Made by a program: the position numbers and the translations under genes. From NCBI RefSeq assembly GCF_001424225.1, contig NZ_LMOR01000002.1, positions 186,001 to 250,000 of the forward strand: a stretch of 64,000 nucleotides of DNA, in the 5' to 3' direction. This DNA is from Microbacterium sp. Leaf151. Its GTDB lineage: Bacteria > Actinomycetota > Actinomycetes > Actinomycetales > Microbacteriaceae. Below, piece by piece: positions 37,014 through 45,798 of this stretch (positions are counted from its first letter, which is position 1; every line of letters starts with the position of its first letter). Below the pieces are notes generated by a model that was not told where the DNA came from, made no database searches, and saw only the letters and a list, made by a program, of their open reading frames with translations.

Positions 37014-38522
37014 ATGTCTGCCACGCCCGATCCCCGCACCACGACCGCCTCCGGCGCCGACGTTCGCGTCCGCTTCTGCCCGTCTCCGACGGGCCTGCCG
37101 CACGTAGGTCTCATCCGCACCGTCCTGTTCAACTGGGCCTACGCCCGGCACAACGGCGGCAAACTCGTCTTCCGTATCGAAGACACCGACGCCGCTCGCG
37201 ACAGTGAAGAGAGCTATCAGCAGCTGCTCGACGCGCTGCGGTGGATGAAAATCGACTGGGACGAGGGCGTCGAGGTCGGCGGCCCCCACGCGCCCTACCG
37301 CCAGTCGCAGCGCCACGAGCTGTACCGCGAGGTGCTCGACGAGCTCGTCGCTGCGGGAGCGGTGTACGAGAGCTACTCGACCGCCGAAGAGATCGACGCC
37401 CGCAACGAGGCGAACGGACGCGCGAAGCAGCTCGGCTACGACAACCACGACCGCGAGCTGACCGACGAGCAGAAGGCCGCCTTCCGCGCCGAGGGCCGGC
37501 AGCCCGCATGGCGCCTGCGCGTTCCCGACCACGACCTGAGCTACGACGACCTGATTCGCGGCGAGGTCACCTTCCCGGCCGGCTCCTTCCCCGACTTCGT
37601 GCTCGTGCGCGCCGGCGGAGTGCCCCTCTACCCGTTCGTGAACCCGGTCGATGACGCGCTCATGGGCATCACCCACGTCATCCGCGGCGAAGACCTCATG
37701 CCCTCCACGGCCCGGCAGCTCGCGTTGTACTCGGCCCTGGTGGATGCCGGGGTGACGACCTTCATCCCGCGCTTCGGTCACATGCCGCTGGTGCTGGGCG
37801 AGACGGGGAACAAGAAACTTTCCAAGCGCGACCCGCAGGCCGACCTCTTCCTGCAGCGCGAGAAGGGCTTCATTCACGAGGGGCTGCTGAACTACCTCTC
37901 GCTCCTCGGCTGGTCGCTCGCGAGCGACCGCGACGTGTTCTCGCTCGACGAGATGATCGCCGCGTTCGACATCTCCGACGTCAACCCCAACCCCGCCCGC
38001 TTCGACCAGAAGAAGGCCGAGGCGATCAACGGCGACCACATCCGCCTGCTGGATGCCGACGACTTCGCCGCCCGGATCGTCCCCTACCTCTCGGGCGCCG
38101 GGTTCATCGCCGAAGAGCCGTCGGCCGAGCACCGTGCGATCATCGCCCAGGCGGCCCCCCTCGTGCAGGAGCGCGTGCAGTTGCTGGGCGAGGTGCCGGG
38201 CATGCTCGGATTCCTTTTCGTCTCCGACGTGGAGTACGCCGACGACGCGATGAAGGGGCTCCCGGCGAACGCGGCCGAGGTGCTCACGGCATCCGTCCGC
38301 GCCCTGGAAGGTGTTGACGACTTCACCGCCGACGGTGTGCAGGAAGCCCTGTCGACGGCTCTCGTCGACGAGATGGGTCTCAAGCCCCGCGTCGCCTACG
38401 GCCCGCCCCGCGTCGCGCTGACCGGTCGCCGGGTGTCGCCGCCGCTGTTCGAGTCGATGGAGCTGCTCGGCAAGGACGAGACGCTGCGACGACTCAACGC
38501 ACTGGTGGCCCACCTGGGCTGA
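37014..38522 (+). CDS. gltX: Glutamate-tRNA ligase
   Basis: Charges tRNA-Glu (and, in bacteria without GlnRS, tRNA-Gln). 502 residues, class I synthetase: HIGH-type motif HVGL at 30-33 in [20 protein letters not shown]-type motif KLSKR at 268-272, and the C-terminal helical anticodon-binding cage. tRNA-Gln lies 460 nt downstream and tRNA-Glu at 50.1 kb. If this organism uses the GatCAB route, this enzyme would be non-discriminating, but that cannot be seen here. Confidence 0.96.
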   Translation: MSATPDPRTTTASGADVRVRFCPSPTGLPHVGLIRTVLFNWAYARHNGGKLVFRIEDTDAARDSEESYQQLLDALRWMKIDWDEGVEVGGPHAPYRQSQRHELYREVLDELVAAGAVYESYSTAEEIDARNEANGRAKQLGYDNHDRELTDEQKAAFRAEGRQPAWRLRVPDHDLSYDDLIRGEVTFPAGSFPDFVLVRAGGVPLYPFVNPVDDALMGITHVIRGEDLMPSTARQLALYSALVDAGVTTFIPRFGHMPLVLGETGNKKLSKRDPQADLFLQREKGFIHEGLLNYLSLLGWSLASDRDVFSLDEMIAAFDISDVNPNPARFDQKKAEAINGDHIRLLDADDFAARIVPYLSGAGFIAEEPSAEHRAIIAQAAPLVQERVQLLGEVPGMLGFLFVSDVEYADDAMKGLPANAAEVLTASVRALEGVDDFTADGVQEALSTALVDEMGLKPRVAYGPPRVALTGRRVSPPLFESMELLGKDETLRRLNALVAHLG

Positions 38523-38599
38523 GCCGGGTCCTCGCAGAATCCCGACCGGAGGCTGCGAGGATCGCGGTGTTTGAGCGGGCCGTGCGTGGGCGGAGCGGA

Positions 38600-38830
38600 C
38601 GCGACGGCGCTCGGTCAGGCGCGTGCGACGCTGGGTCGGCGGCGTGCGACGCTGGGTCGGGCGCACGCGACGCTCGGTCGGGCGCGTGCGAGGCTGGGTC
38701 GGGCGCTTACGAGCTGGGTCGGGCGCACACGAGCTGGGTCGTGCGCACACGAGGCTGGGTCGTGCGCACACGACGCTCGGCGGGGCGCATGCGACTATCG
38801 GCCGGGCGCACGCGATCCTCGCAGCAGCGC
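38600..38830. repeat. Minisatellite, about 11 units of 20-21 bp
   Basis: Units follow the consensus (G/A)(T/C)GCGACGCTGGGTCGGGCGC; the best-matching units are adjacent (about 38622-38705) and later ones diverge (GAGCTGGGTCGTGCGC, ACTATCGGCCGGGCGC). Two units have lost one base. Because the period is 21, every frame reads as a 7-residue repeat, giving false open frames on both strands. It fills most of the 460-nt gap between gltX and tRNA-Gln; nothing else is recognisable there. Confidence 0.85.
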
Positions 38831-38982
38831 GCGACCCTCGCAGACCCTGCCGAGCAAGCTGCGGGTATCGCGCGTCCCAGCGAGATCCGGCTTGGCGTGA
38901 CGCGCACGGACGGGCCCCGATTTTGCTCACCCCGGCATCTCACGTAAGCTTGTCCCTCGGCACGAGTTCCGGCTCAGCGCCT

Positions 38983-39054
38983 TGGGGTATGGTGTAATTG
39001 GCAACACGGCGGTTTCTGGTTCCGTTGTTCTTGGTTCGAGTCCAGGTACCCCAG
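38983..39054 (+). tRNA. tRNA-Gln (anticodon CTG)
   Basis: 72-nt cloverleaf: acceptor TGGGGTA pairs with TACCCCA (39047-39053); anticodon loop TTCTGGT gives CTG; T arm TTGGTTCGAGTCCAG; discriminator G. The 5' U-A first pair and U-U at the base of the anticodon loop are typical of tRNA-Gln. CCA is not encoded. Confidence 0.95.
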
Positions 39055-39162
39055 CAAGTCTCAGTAGCTGTACGCGCACGAGAATCTCTCCCTCCTTCGG
39101 AAATCGTCCGGGGGAGGTTCTGATTTTTGGCGGCTCTCGCCGGCGAGCGACCGCCACTGGCG

Positions 39163-39180
39163 AGGTCTCCTTCGGGGCCT
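39163..39180 (+). terminator. Terminator downstream of tRNA-Gln
   Basis: AGGTCTC-CTTC-GGGGCCT hairpin (two T.G pairs) followed by TCTTCT. A second hairpin GGCGG...CCGCC with CTCGC/GCGAG inside lies just before it (39129-39155). Confidence 0.55.
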
Positions 39181-39269
39181 TCTTCTGCGCGCCCACGGCT
39201 CTTCCTTCAGGACGGCGGCCCCGTTCCGCCCGGGTGGCGGCGCGCGCCGCGTCGTGTTAGGCAGGACGC

Positions 39270-39956
39270 ATGACGTCCACCGCCCCGTCGCCCCCGCGCG
39301 AGTCGCCGAGCGCGCGAGCGAGGCGCAAGAACCGCCTGCTGACCGCGATCACGCTGGGGATCGCCGCAATCGTCTGCGCGGTGGTGGGCCTGGGTGCGTA
39401 CGCCATGACGAACTCGTGGTGGACGGAGGAGACACCCGTCGCGTCGGCCGACCAACAGCTCCCCGACGGCCAGTCGCGGTTCGACCAGGCGGGCCAGGAC
39501 TTCTTCAATCGACAGGGTCTGGTGACCATCGATCTGGGCGCGCCGGCCCCGGCCGCCGCTCTCGGCCTCCCCGGGGACGGCTCCACGACCGTCGAGACGC
39601 TCGTTCCCCTTCCCGTCGAGGTGCGGGGTAGCGATGGCGACCTCCGCTTCAGCGGAGTGATGCGATTTTCCCTCGACACGACGGACGGTGTGCTCGCCCG
39701 GGTCGCCGTCGTGTCGGCATCCTCGGGCTCATGGACGGGCATCTCCGCTGATCTCCGCGGGCGCGCGGGGGAATGGGGATGGTCGGATGCCGATATCGCG
39801 ACCCTCGAAGACCAGGTCGGCGCAGCGGCGCGGAGAGAGGGCGTCGCGACGACGATGAGCCTCCCCACGGTGACCTCCGCCGGCGTCGACATCGGCGGCG
39901 AAGTGACGGTGACGGCGGCGGGTGCGCTCGAGCTGGTCTACGTCCTCTCCCGCTGA
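39270..39956 (+). CDS. Membrane-anchored hypothetical protein (228 aa)
   Basis: 228 residues. A basic N-terminus (RARRKNR) and one transmembrane helix (about 24-46) anchor an extracytoplasmic domain of about 180 residues with a beta-rich pattern (TVETLVPLPVEVRGSDGDLRFSGVMRFSLDT). I do not recognise the domain. ATG 39270 lies 6 nt after TAGGCA (39258-39263). Single gene between tRNA-Gln and a convergent permease. Confidence 0.78.
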   Translation: MTSTAPSPPRESPSARARRKNRLLTAITLGIAAIVCAVVGLGAYAMTNSWWTEETPVASADQQLPDGQSRFDQAGQDFFNRQGLVTIDLGAPAPAAALGLPGDGSTTVETLVPLPVEVRGSDGDLRFSGVMRFSLDTTDGVLARVAVVSASSGSWTGISADLRGRAGEWGWSDADIATLEDQVGAAARREGVATTMSLPTVTSAGVDIGGEVTVTAAGALELVYVLSR

Positions 39957-40101
39957 CCGGGGCGCCCCGACGGCATCCCGGCCCGTCCGGTTCGGTGGTG
40001 TGCGGATCGCGGCCCACTGTAACGCGGGACTCCGCGCAGTGGGCCGACCCCCGCGGCATCCCGTTGACGCCCTTCTGAATCGATTTCGTGCGGCATCCCG
40101 C

Positions 40102-41445
40102 TCAATGCGACGCGGCGCGGCGCTCGGCACGCCAACGCCCCGCCCGCGCAACCAGGAACAGCACCGATCCGACCGCGATGTAACCGAGCGCGCCGAGCCA
40201 GACGATGCCCGTCTGCTGCGTGAGCAGCACGATGCTCGCGATGATCGCCAGCACGGGGACGACGCGGGGGACGCGGAAGTGCTCGTGCGCCACCTCGTCT
40301 TTCTTCAGCACCAGCACGCTGACGTTCGCCGCGAGGAACACCAGGAGCAGCAGCAGAACCGTCGTCTCGGCCAGGGTGGCGACGTCGCCGACGAACGAGA
40401 GGGCGATCGTCGCGGCGCCCACCACCACGATCGAGACCCACGGCGTGCGGCGCCGCGGCAACACGCGCGAGAAGGCGTGGGGGAGCAGGCCCGACTCGGC
40501 GAGTCCGAATCCGACGCGGCTGGCCATGACCATGAACAGCAGTGCGCCGTTGGCGATCGCGACGAGCGCGATCGTGCCGAACAACCACGCCGGGATCGCG
40601 ACACCGCTGGCGGCGACCACGTCGAGCAACGGTCCGGTGGACTCGGCCAATTGTGCGGGCGGCAGGACGATCACGGCGCCGAGGGCGATGAGCAGGTACA
40701 CCACCGCCGCGGTGGCGATCGCCCCGAACAGGGCGCGCGGGTACGTGCGCGACGGGTTCTTGACCTCCTCTGCCATGTTCGCCGCCGCTTCGAACCCGAG
40801 GAACGAGAAGAACGCGATGACCGAGGCGGCGAAGGCGCCCTGCAGCGGGGGCACGTCGGGCGCGAACTCGAAGATGCGCGCCGGTTCGCCCCCTCCGCTG
40901 CCGAAGACCATCGCGGCTACCACGATGACGATGACGAGACCGGTGACCTCGATCACGGATGCCACCAGGTTCGCCCCGAGCGACTCGCGAACACCGCGCA
41001 GGTTGATGAGCGTGAGGATTGTGATGAACGCGATCGCGGTGGGGATGGGCGGGATGTCCACCAGCGCAGCGAGATAGTCGCCGGCGAAGGCGTTCGCCAG
41101 CGACGCCGCCGTCGTGATGCCGGAGGCCATCATGAGGAAGCCGACCAGGAACGAGACGTACGGGATGCCGAAGGCCCGCTCGGCGTATCGGGCGGCACCA
41201 CCGGCGTGGGGGTACTTCGTGATGAGCTCGGCATACGTGCCGGCCGTCAGCAGCGCCACGACGAGCGCGATGAGCAGCGGGAGCCAGATCACCCCGCCGA
41301 CGTCGGTCGCCATCGAACCGACGAGCGTGTAGATGCCGGCGCCGAGCGTGTCGCCGACGATGAAGGCGAAGAGCAGCGGTCCCGTGACGACGCGCTTGAG
41401 CTTGCCGGAGTCGGCCGGGGAAGACGCGGTGGTTTCCGTGGACAT
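40102..41445 (-). CDS. APC family amino acid permease
   Basis: 447 residues, 12 predicted helices. The first helix holds the APC substrate motif GDTLGAGIYTLVGSMA (G-A-G-I-Y-T); AELITKYPHAGGAARYAERAFG is the conserved helix 2-3 region and FFSFLGFEAAANMAEEVKNPSRTYPRAL the helix 6-7 hallmark of amino acid/polyamine antiporters. The substrate is probably a cationic or neutral amino acid. Starts at 41445 with a GTCCACGGAAACC leader; no clear Shine-Dalgarno. Confidence 0.9.
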   Translation of the reverse strand: MSTETTASSPADSGKLKRVVTGPLLFAFIVGDTLGAGIYTLVGSMATDVGGVIWLPLLIALVVALLTAGTYAELITKYPHAGGAARYAERAFGIPYVSFLVGFLMMASGITTAASLANAFAGDYLAALVDIPPIPTAIAFITILTLINLRGVRESLGANLVASVIEVTGLVIVIVVAAMVFGSGGGEPARIFEFAPDVPPLQGAFAASVIAFFSFLGFEAAANMAEEVKNPSRTYPRALFGAIATAAVVYLLIALGAVIVLPPAQLAESTGPLLDVVAASGVAIPAWLFGTIALVAIANGALLFMVMASRVGFGLAESGLLPHAFSRVLPRRRTPWVSIVVVGAATIALSFVGDVATLAETTVLLLLLVFLAANVSVLVLKKDEVAHEHFRVPRVVPVLAIIASIVLLTQQTGIVWLGALGYIAVGSVLFLVARAGRWRAERRAASH

Positions 41446-41531
41446 CCGTCAAGTTCACCCGCACCGGGGGTGGCGGCGCAAGCCCGGACGTTCCGGCCGG
41501 CGTCCGCGCGCCCTGTGGGGTAGTACCACGC

Positions 41532-41564
41532 CCGTCGCCCCCGCGTCATCCGCGGAGGCGACGG
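41532..41564 (-). terminator. Terminator downstream of the Ig-repeat protein gene
   Basis: CCGTCGCC and GGCGACGG form 8-bp perfect arms, with inner CCGCG/CGCGG complementarity, 13 nt after the stop codon on the minus strand. Confidence 0.5.
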
Positions 41565-41576
41565 ACGCGCGGCCGA

Positions 41577-43463
41577 TCACCCGATGGCGGCGGTGGCGGT
41601 GCTGGTCTGAGGCAGGGTGGTGTAGCCCGCCTTGGTACCGGTGACCCGGACGGTGATGCGCTTGCCCTTATCTGCAGAGGTGAGCTTGCACATGCTGGCG
41701 GTGGCGCCGGAGATCGCCACGCCGTTCCGCAGCCACTGGTGGCTGAGGGTCACCGGCGCGGGCGCCCACGTGCCGGCTTTCGCGGTCAGCGTGGACCCCA
41801 CCTTCGTCGTTCCCGTGATGGTGGGCTTGGCCCCGGTCAGGGTGCCGTTCGCGACCACGGCCGACGTGCTGGTCGATGCCTTCGAGGTGTAACCGCTCTT
41901 CGTGCCCGTCACTGCGACCGACAGTCGGGTTCCGACATCGGCGGCGACGGGGGTGTAGCTCGCCGACGTGGCGCCCGAGATCGACGCACCGCCGCGAAGC
42001 CACTGATAGGTGAACGTCACGGGGGACGGTCCCCATGCACCCGGCGCGACGGTCACCGTCTTGCCGACGGCCGGCGCCCCGCTGAGCGTCGGGGTGGCCG
42101 AGGTGAGCACGCCCTTGGCGACGACGGCCGTCGGTGCGCTGGTCTTGCGTGCCCCGGAGTAGCCGGGCTTGCTCGCGGTGACCGCGACGGTGATCTGCGC
42201 CCCCGCATCGGCGGGGCTGACCGTGTAGGTCGATGACTTCGCCCCGGAGATGTAGGTGCCGCCGCCTCGCATCCACTGGTAGGTGAGGGTGGTGCCCTCG
42301 TCCCAGGTTCCCGGGTTCGCCGTGAGCGTGGAGCCCACCTGGGCGGTGCCGGTGATCTTCGGGGTCGGCATGAGGGTGAGGAGGGGGAGTTGGTAGGTGC
42401 TGAGTTTCATCACGTAGTCGCCGACGCTGAAGTTCCAGCCGCCGACCTGGATGAAGTAGGTCTTGCCGGGTTCGACGGCGAAGTCGACGAACGCCTTCGA
42501 CTCGTCGTACGGGCCAGGTCCAAAGCTGTCGTTGCTCTCCTGTTGCCCCGAGCAGGATAGGCGTGATGTGGGAGTTGTGCCGTCTGTTGCCCATACGACG
42601 GCATCCGCGGCGTGATAGCTGTCGCGGAGGTCGACTCGGACTCCGGTCGTACTGGTCGCGACGTATTTGTACCAACGCGTCCCCAACATCGTGGCGAAAC
42701 CGCCGTCGCACCGCCCGGTATACGGGGTGTACCAGTTGTTGTCCACCTTCGAGATCGACCCGGCTACCGTGCTCGGCGCCGATACGGAAGTGGCGGTCGA
42801 GGGGGAGAGGTTCGAGATCGGTGCACTTCCGCGGATCCACAGCGACGCCGTTCCCGGCGAGGTCTCGGACGAGATGTCGTCGGTCACCTGGAAGAGGTAG
42901 GTGACTCCGGCCTGCGCCTGGAGGTGGTTCTCGTCTCGGAAGCCACCTTCTGTGCAGCTGATGCGGGTGAGATCACTCATCCCTGCGGCGGCATAGGCGA
43001 TGACCATGCTGTACGCCGAGCCGACCTCGCCACCAAACGACAGGGTCTGAGTGACCGGCGAGGTGAAGGGATACCAGATAGAACGATCGCCGTGCGTGAA
43101 GTACTCAGTCGAGTCAGGATCCGTTGTCCGGCATGTCGCCGGCTCACCCGCCTCCAGGGTGGCGCCGACATACGGCTGCCCGCTGGTTTGGAACGGCAGC
43201 GACGACACCTTCGTCGCATTCGCGAGCATGTCGTTGGCGGGCGCCGCGGCAGCCGAAAACAGACGATTCGGTGAGACCGGTGCCGAACGCTCTGCCGGCG
43301 ACTGTTCCCGCTCCTCCGGTGTGTGCCAGCGTCCGGCCGTGGTGGATGAGTCCTGATCGACGGGGTTCGCCGCGGCGTTCGCGGCGGTCCCCCCGACCAG
43401 TCCGATCGCCACGACGAGCGATAGAGCACAGGCCAGCGATTTTCTGGCGCGATGAATGGACAC
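41577..43463 (-). CDS. Secreted protein with three Ig-like repeats
   Basis: 628 residues. Signal peptide (1-32, cleavage after ANAAA). Residues about 55-370 hold two related beta-sandwich domains (N-D-M-L-A-N-A-T...G-E-P...WYPFTSP; and SVSAPSTVAGSISKVDNNWYTPY...). Residues about 370-628 are three tandem repeats of about 86 residues, each beginning P-T-x-x-G-x-x-x-V-G-x-T and containing YQW(M/L)RGG...ISGA and T-(S/G)-x-x-x-GY. The repeats are adhesion-like. No catalytic domain. GTG start at 43463 with AGGGGGT upstream. Codon use in the 42500-43100 part is slightly less G+C-rich. Confidence 0.85.
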   Translation of the reverse strand: MSIHRARKSLACALSLVVAIGLVGGTAANAAANPVDQDSSTTAGRWHTPEEREQSPAERSAPVSPNRLFSAAAAPANDMLANATKVSSLPFQTSGQPYVGATLEAGEPATCRTTDPDSTEYFTHGDRSIWYPFTSPVTQTLSFGGEVGSAYSMVIAYAAAGMSDLTRISCTEGGFRDENHLQAQAGVTYLFQVTDDISSETSPGTASLWIRGSAPISNLSPSTATSVSAPSTVAGSISKVDNNWYTPYTGRCDGGFATMLGTRWYKYVATSTTGVRVDLRDSYHAADAVVWATDGTTPTSRLSCSGQQESNDSFGPGPYDESKAFVDFAVEPGKTYFIQVGGWNFSVGDYVMKLSTYQLPLLTLMPTPKITGTAQVGSTLTANPGTWDEGTTLTYQWMRGGGTYISGAKSSTYTVSPADAGAQITVAVTASKPGYSGARKTSAPTAVVAKGVLTSATPTLSGAPAVGKTVTVAPGAWGPSPVTFTYQWLRGGASISGATSASYTPVAADVGTRLSVAVTGTKSGYTSKASTSTSAVVANGTLTGAKPTITGTTKVGSTLTAKAGTWAPAPVTLSHQWLRNGVAISGATASMCKLTSADKGKRITVRVTGTKAGYTTLPQTSTATAAIG

Positions 43464-43814
43464 GATGATTCACCCCCTGTAGACCGCGCTCGCACGCGGG
43501 TCGTCGTCAGTGCCCGGCCCGCGCGACACCACCCCAAGCCCCCATGGAGCAGCGACACACGACTGTCTACGACCACCGGAACCGGCGCCGCAACAGAATG
43601 ATCAGGCGCGGCGCTCCCCGATCCCCCAGGACTGCGCTCATCGAAGCACGGCCGCCGGGGCGGGGCAACTGATCCCGGCCCCGCGGGGAAGGGCGGGCGT
43701 CGTGCGCCGCGGGCCCCCGCGCGCAGTGACCGAGCCCTCAGCAGCGCGGCGTACCGCGGTCACCGATCGAACCCCGGCCCGTCCGAGAACACCCACCGGG
43801 GCGACAATGGACGC
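43464..43814. other. 351-bp intergenic region between divergent genes
   Basis: Must contain the promoters of the Ig-repeat gene (minus) and the 69-residue gene (plus). A GACAAT box at 43803-43808 lies 6 nt before the plus-strand ATG. On the minus strand I see only a weak TAGACA. No gene or strong repeat is visible. Confidence 0.45.
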
Positions 43815-44024
43815 ATGGGACTCTTCGTACAGCGACCAGAGGAACCGAGCGAGTGGGCGGGCCTACCGGGGGAGCCTGCGCGCCCGCGCACGAAAGCCGA
43901 GCTGCTGCCCGATGACGATCGTCCGATTGCGTCGCCGACCGGTCTGCTCGGGATCGGCAACGACTCCACGACCTCGATCGCGATCCCGTTGGGCCATTCC
44001 GTTGAGGCGGCCGACGGCGACTGA
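43815..44024 (+). CDS. Small hypothetical protein (69 aa)
   Basis: 69 residues beginning MGLFVQRPEEPSEWAGLPGEP and ending in an acidic tail EAADGD; the middle has PIASPTGLLGIGNDSTTSIAI. It is hydrophilic with no signal or helix. The start follows GACAAT by 6 nt. Strong third-position G/C bias and an intact frame argue that it is real. Function unknown; one possibility is a small cytosolic regulator. Confidence 0.6.
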   Translation: MGLFVQRPEEPSEWAGLPGEPARPRTKAELLPDDDRPIASPTGLLGIGNDSTTSIAIPLGHSVEAADGD

Positions 44025-44102
44025 GCACGGGGGAGCGGACGACACGGCTCCACCTCCGCGCGGTGGCAATGCGGCGGGATAGCATCCCGGAAGGAGGTCC
44101 TC

Positions 44103-44522
44103 GTGAAGCGCATCAGCATCGTCGTCCTGGCTGCGGCCCTGCCGTTGCTGATCGCCGGCTGCACCCCGACGGCATCCGGGGGCCCATCGACCGCGGATCC
44201 GGCGGCGTCGACCGCTCCGTCGCCCTCCGGGATGGATCAGATGCTGCCGCCGACCACCGTCGCGCCGGACGACCTCGAGGGCACAGACGTCCGTGTCATC
44301 CGGGGCACCTCACTCGTGCTCGCCGTGCCCGAGGGCAGCGAAGCGGAGTGGAGAGGGACGACCGCAGACGTCGCCGTCGCGGAGTTCTCCGCCGGCGGAC
44401 CGTCGGAGGGTGCCGTCTTCCGGCCCGGATTCATCGTGCGTGAGGTGGGCACCACCGCGGCCACCGTCACGGGTCCCGACGGCGCCACGGTCTCGTTCAC
44501 GATCACGGTTTCCGAGTACTGA
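44103..44522 (+). CDS. Secreted lipoprotein of unknown function (139 aa)
   Basis: Signal MKRISIVVLAAALPLL with lipobox IAGC (lipidated Cys 20). A Pro/Ser/Ala/Thr spacer leads to a small beta-rich domain (about 55-139) ending TVTGPDGATVSFTITVSEY that resembles bacterial Ig-like sandwiches. GTG start with AAGGAGG; TAGCAT just upstream may be the -10. The stop runs straight into a minisatellite. Confidence 0.82.
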   Translation: MKRISIVVLAAALPLLIAGCTPTASGGPSTADPAASTAPSPSGMDQMLPPTTVAPDDLEGTDVRVIRGTSLVLAVPEGSEAEWRGTTADVAVAEFSAGGPSEGAVFRPGFIVREVGTTAATVTGPDGATVSFTITVSEY

Positions 44523-44650
44523 CCGCCGGCGCGGCGTGCGCGGCGTGCTGACCACTGACGCGGCGTGTCGACCGCCGACGTGGCGTGGCGTGCTGACCGC
44601 TGACGCGGCGTGCCGACCGCCGACATGGCGCCCTGAACCCTGACGTCGCG
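44521..44650. repeat. Minisatellite with 20-bp units
   Basis: Units GCGGCGTG(C/T)(T/C)GACC(G/A)C(T/C)GAC repeat about six times, beginning at the stop codon of the lipoprotein gene. A second, unrelated repeat lies 80 bp further on. Confidence 0.8.
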
Positions 44651-44732
44651 TGCACCTTAGGAGGGCGGCGCCGTCGGTCGGAACGGCGTCTCGCCGCGAG
44701 GGTGAAGTTTCTTCGCCGCGCTCGCCATGCCG

Positions 44733-44867
44733 GGACTGCTCACCTACCCGTCCAGCGCGCCCGGGGGACGGCTCGCCTACCCGCCCTGCGCCCGGGGGAT
44801 GGCTCGCACCTATCCGACCAGCGCGCCAGGGACGGCTCGCCTACCTGCCCAGCGCCCGGGGATGGTC
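44733..44867. repeat. Minisatellite with ~31-bp units
   Basis: Four units of 30-37 bp around GGCTCGCCTACCCGNCCAGCG followed by CCCGGGGA, with small indels. Together with the previous repeat it fills most of the 493 bp between the lipoprotein gene and the deoR-type gene. Confidence 0.75.
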
Positions 44868-45015
44868 GGCGATCCCCCTATTCGGTGCAGGGGTCGCCCT
44901 CCCGCGCCGCGCGGAGCGGAGAGGTCGTCCTCGACCACCGCCGGCCGATCTTCGCGCGACTGTTGCTCTGTGTGGTTTCGTGTTGTATCGTGTGGGAATC
45001 TTCGAAGGGGATCCC

Positions 45016-45798
45016 GTGTACGCAATGGAGCGCCAGCAGCTCATCGAGCGCGAACTGCGAGACGTCGGACGCGTCAGCGTCGTCGACCTCGCCCGCCGCT
45101 TCGACGTCACGACCGAGACCGTCCGACGCGATCTCGACCGCCTCGAGGGCACCGGCTCGCTGCGCCGCGTGCACGGCGGTGCGGTCAGCACCGATCGGGC
45201 GAGCACCGCCGAGTCGACGCTCACCGAGCGTCGCGACCGTCAGGGCGATGCCAAGCGCGCGATCGCCGCCGAAGCCGCGAGCCTGCTCGGCGCGTCATTC
45301 CGCGGCTCGATCTTTTTCGACGGCGGCACCACCCCCGCCGCCGTGGCGGCGATGCTGCCCGAGACGCTCGGAACGGGCGGCGGCGTCGAGGTCGTCACGC
45401 ACTCCCTCGAAGCGGCGCATCTGCTCGCGGGCGAGGAGCAGCTTTCGCTCACCACGATCGGCGGCCGCGTGCGCGGCGTCACCGCGGCCGCGGTCGGTGC
45501 GCACACCGTCGGTGCCATCGCGCAGCTGCGCCCCGACATCGCCTTCGTGGGCACCAACGGACTCAGCGCCGGCTTCGGCCTGAGCACCCCCGACCCCGAG
45601 GAGGCGGCCGTCAAAGCCGCCATCATCCAGTCGGCTCGTCGCGTCGTCCTCGTGGCCGACGCGGCCAAATTCGGAGAGGAACTGCTCGTGCGCTTCGCCC
45701 GACTCGACGAGATCGACGTTCTCGTCACCGATGCGGCCCCGCCCGCAGCCCTGGCGGAAGCCCTCGCCGACGCCGACGTCGAGGTGCGTGTCGCATGA
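45016..45798 (+). CDS. DeoR family regulator of the fructose operon
   Basis: 260 residues. N-terminal HTH: ERQQLIERELRDVGRVSVVDLARRFDVTTETVRRDLDRLEGTGSLRRVHGGAV is the DeoR/FruR signature. The C-terminal sugar-phosphate-sensing domain has FFDGGTT and VLVADAAKFG. GTG 45016 (VYAMERQQ) is chosen because GAAGGGG lies 5 nt upstream; ATG 45025 lacks this. It overlaps fruK by 4 nt and so controls its own operon. Repeated CGTGT motifs just upstream (44975-44997) may be its operator. Confidence 0.92.
   Translation: MYAMERQQLIERELRDVGRVSVVDLARRFDVTTETVRRDLDRLEGTGSLRRVHGGAVSTDRASTAESTLTERRDRQGDAKRAIAAEAASLLGASFRGSIFFDGGTTPAAVAAMLPETLGTGGGVEVVTHSLEAAHLLAGEEQLSLTTIGGRVRGVTAAAVGAHTVGAIAQLRPDIAFVGTNGLSAGFGLSTPDPEEAAVKAAIIQSARRVVLVADAAKFGEELLVRFARLDEIDVLVTDAAPPAALAEALADADVEVRVA

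Noticed and set aside
38600..38830. Possible CRISPR array
   Set aside because: Repeats are contiguous without spacers and no cas gene is present.
36891..38930. A very long open frame antisense to gltX through the minisatellite
   Set aside because: It is the mirror of gltX codon bias plus a 21-bp repeat that has no stop in any frame; no start signal or domain.
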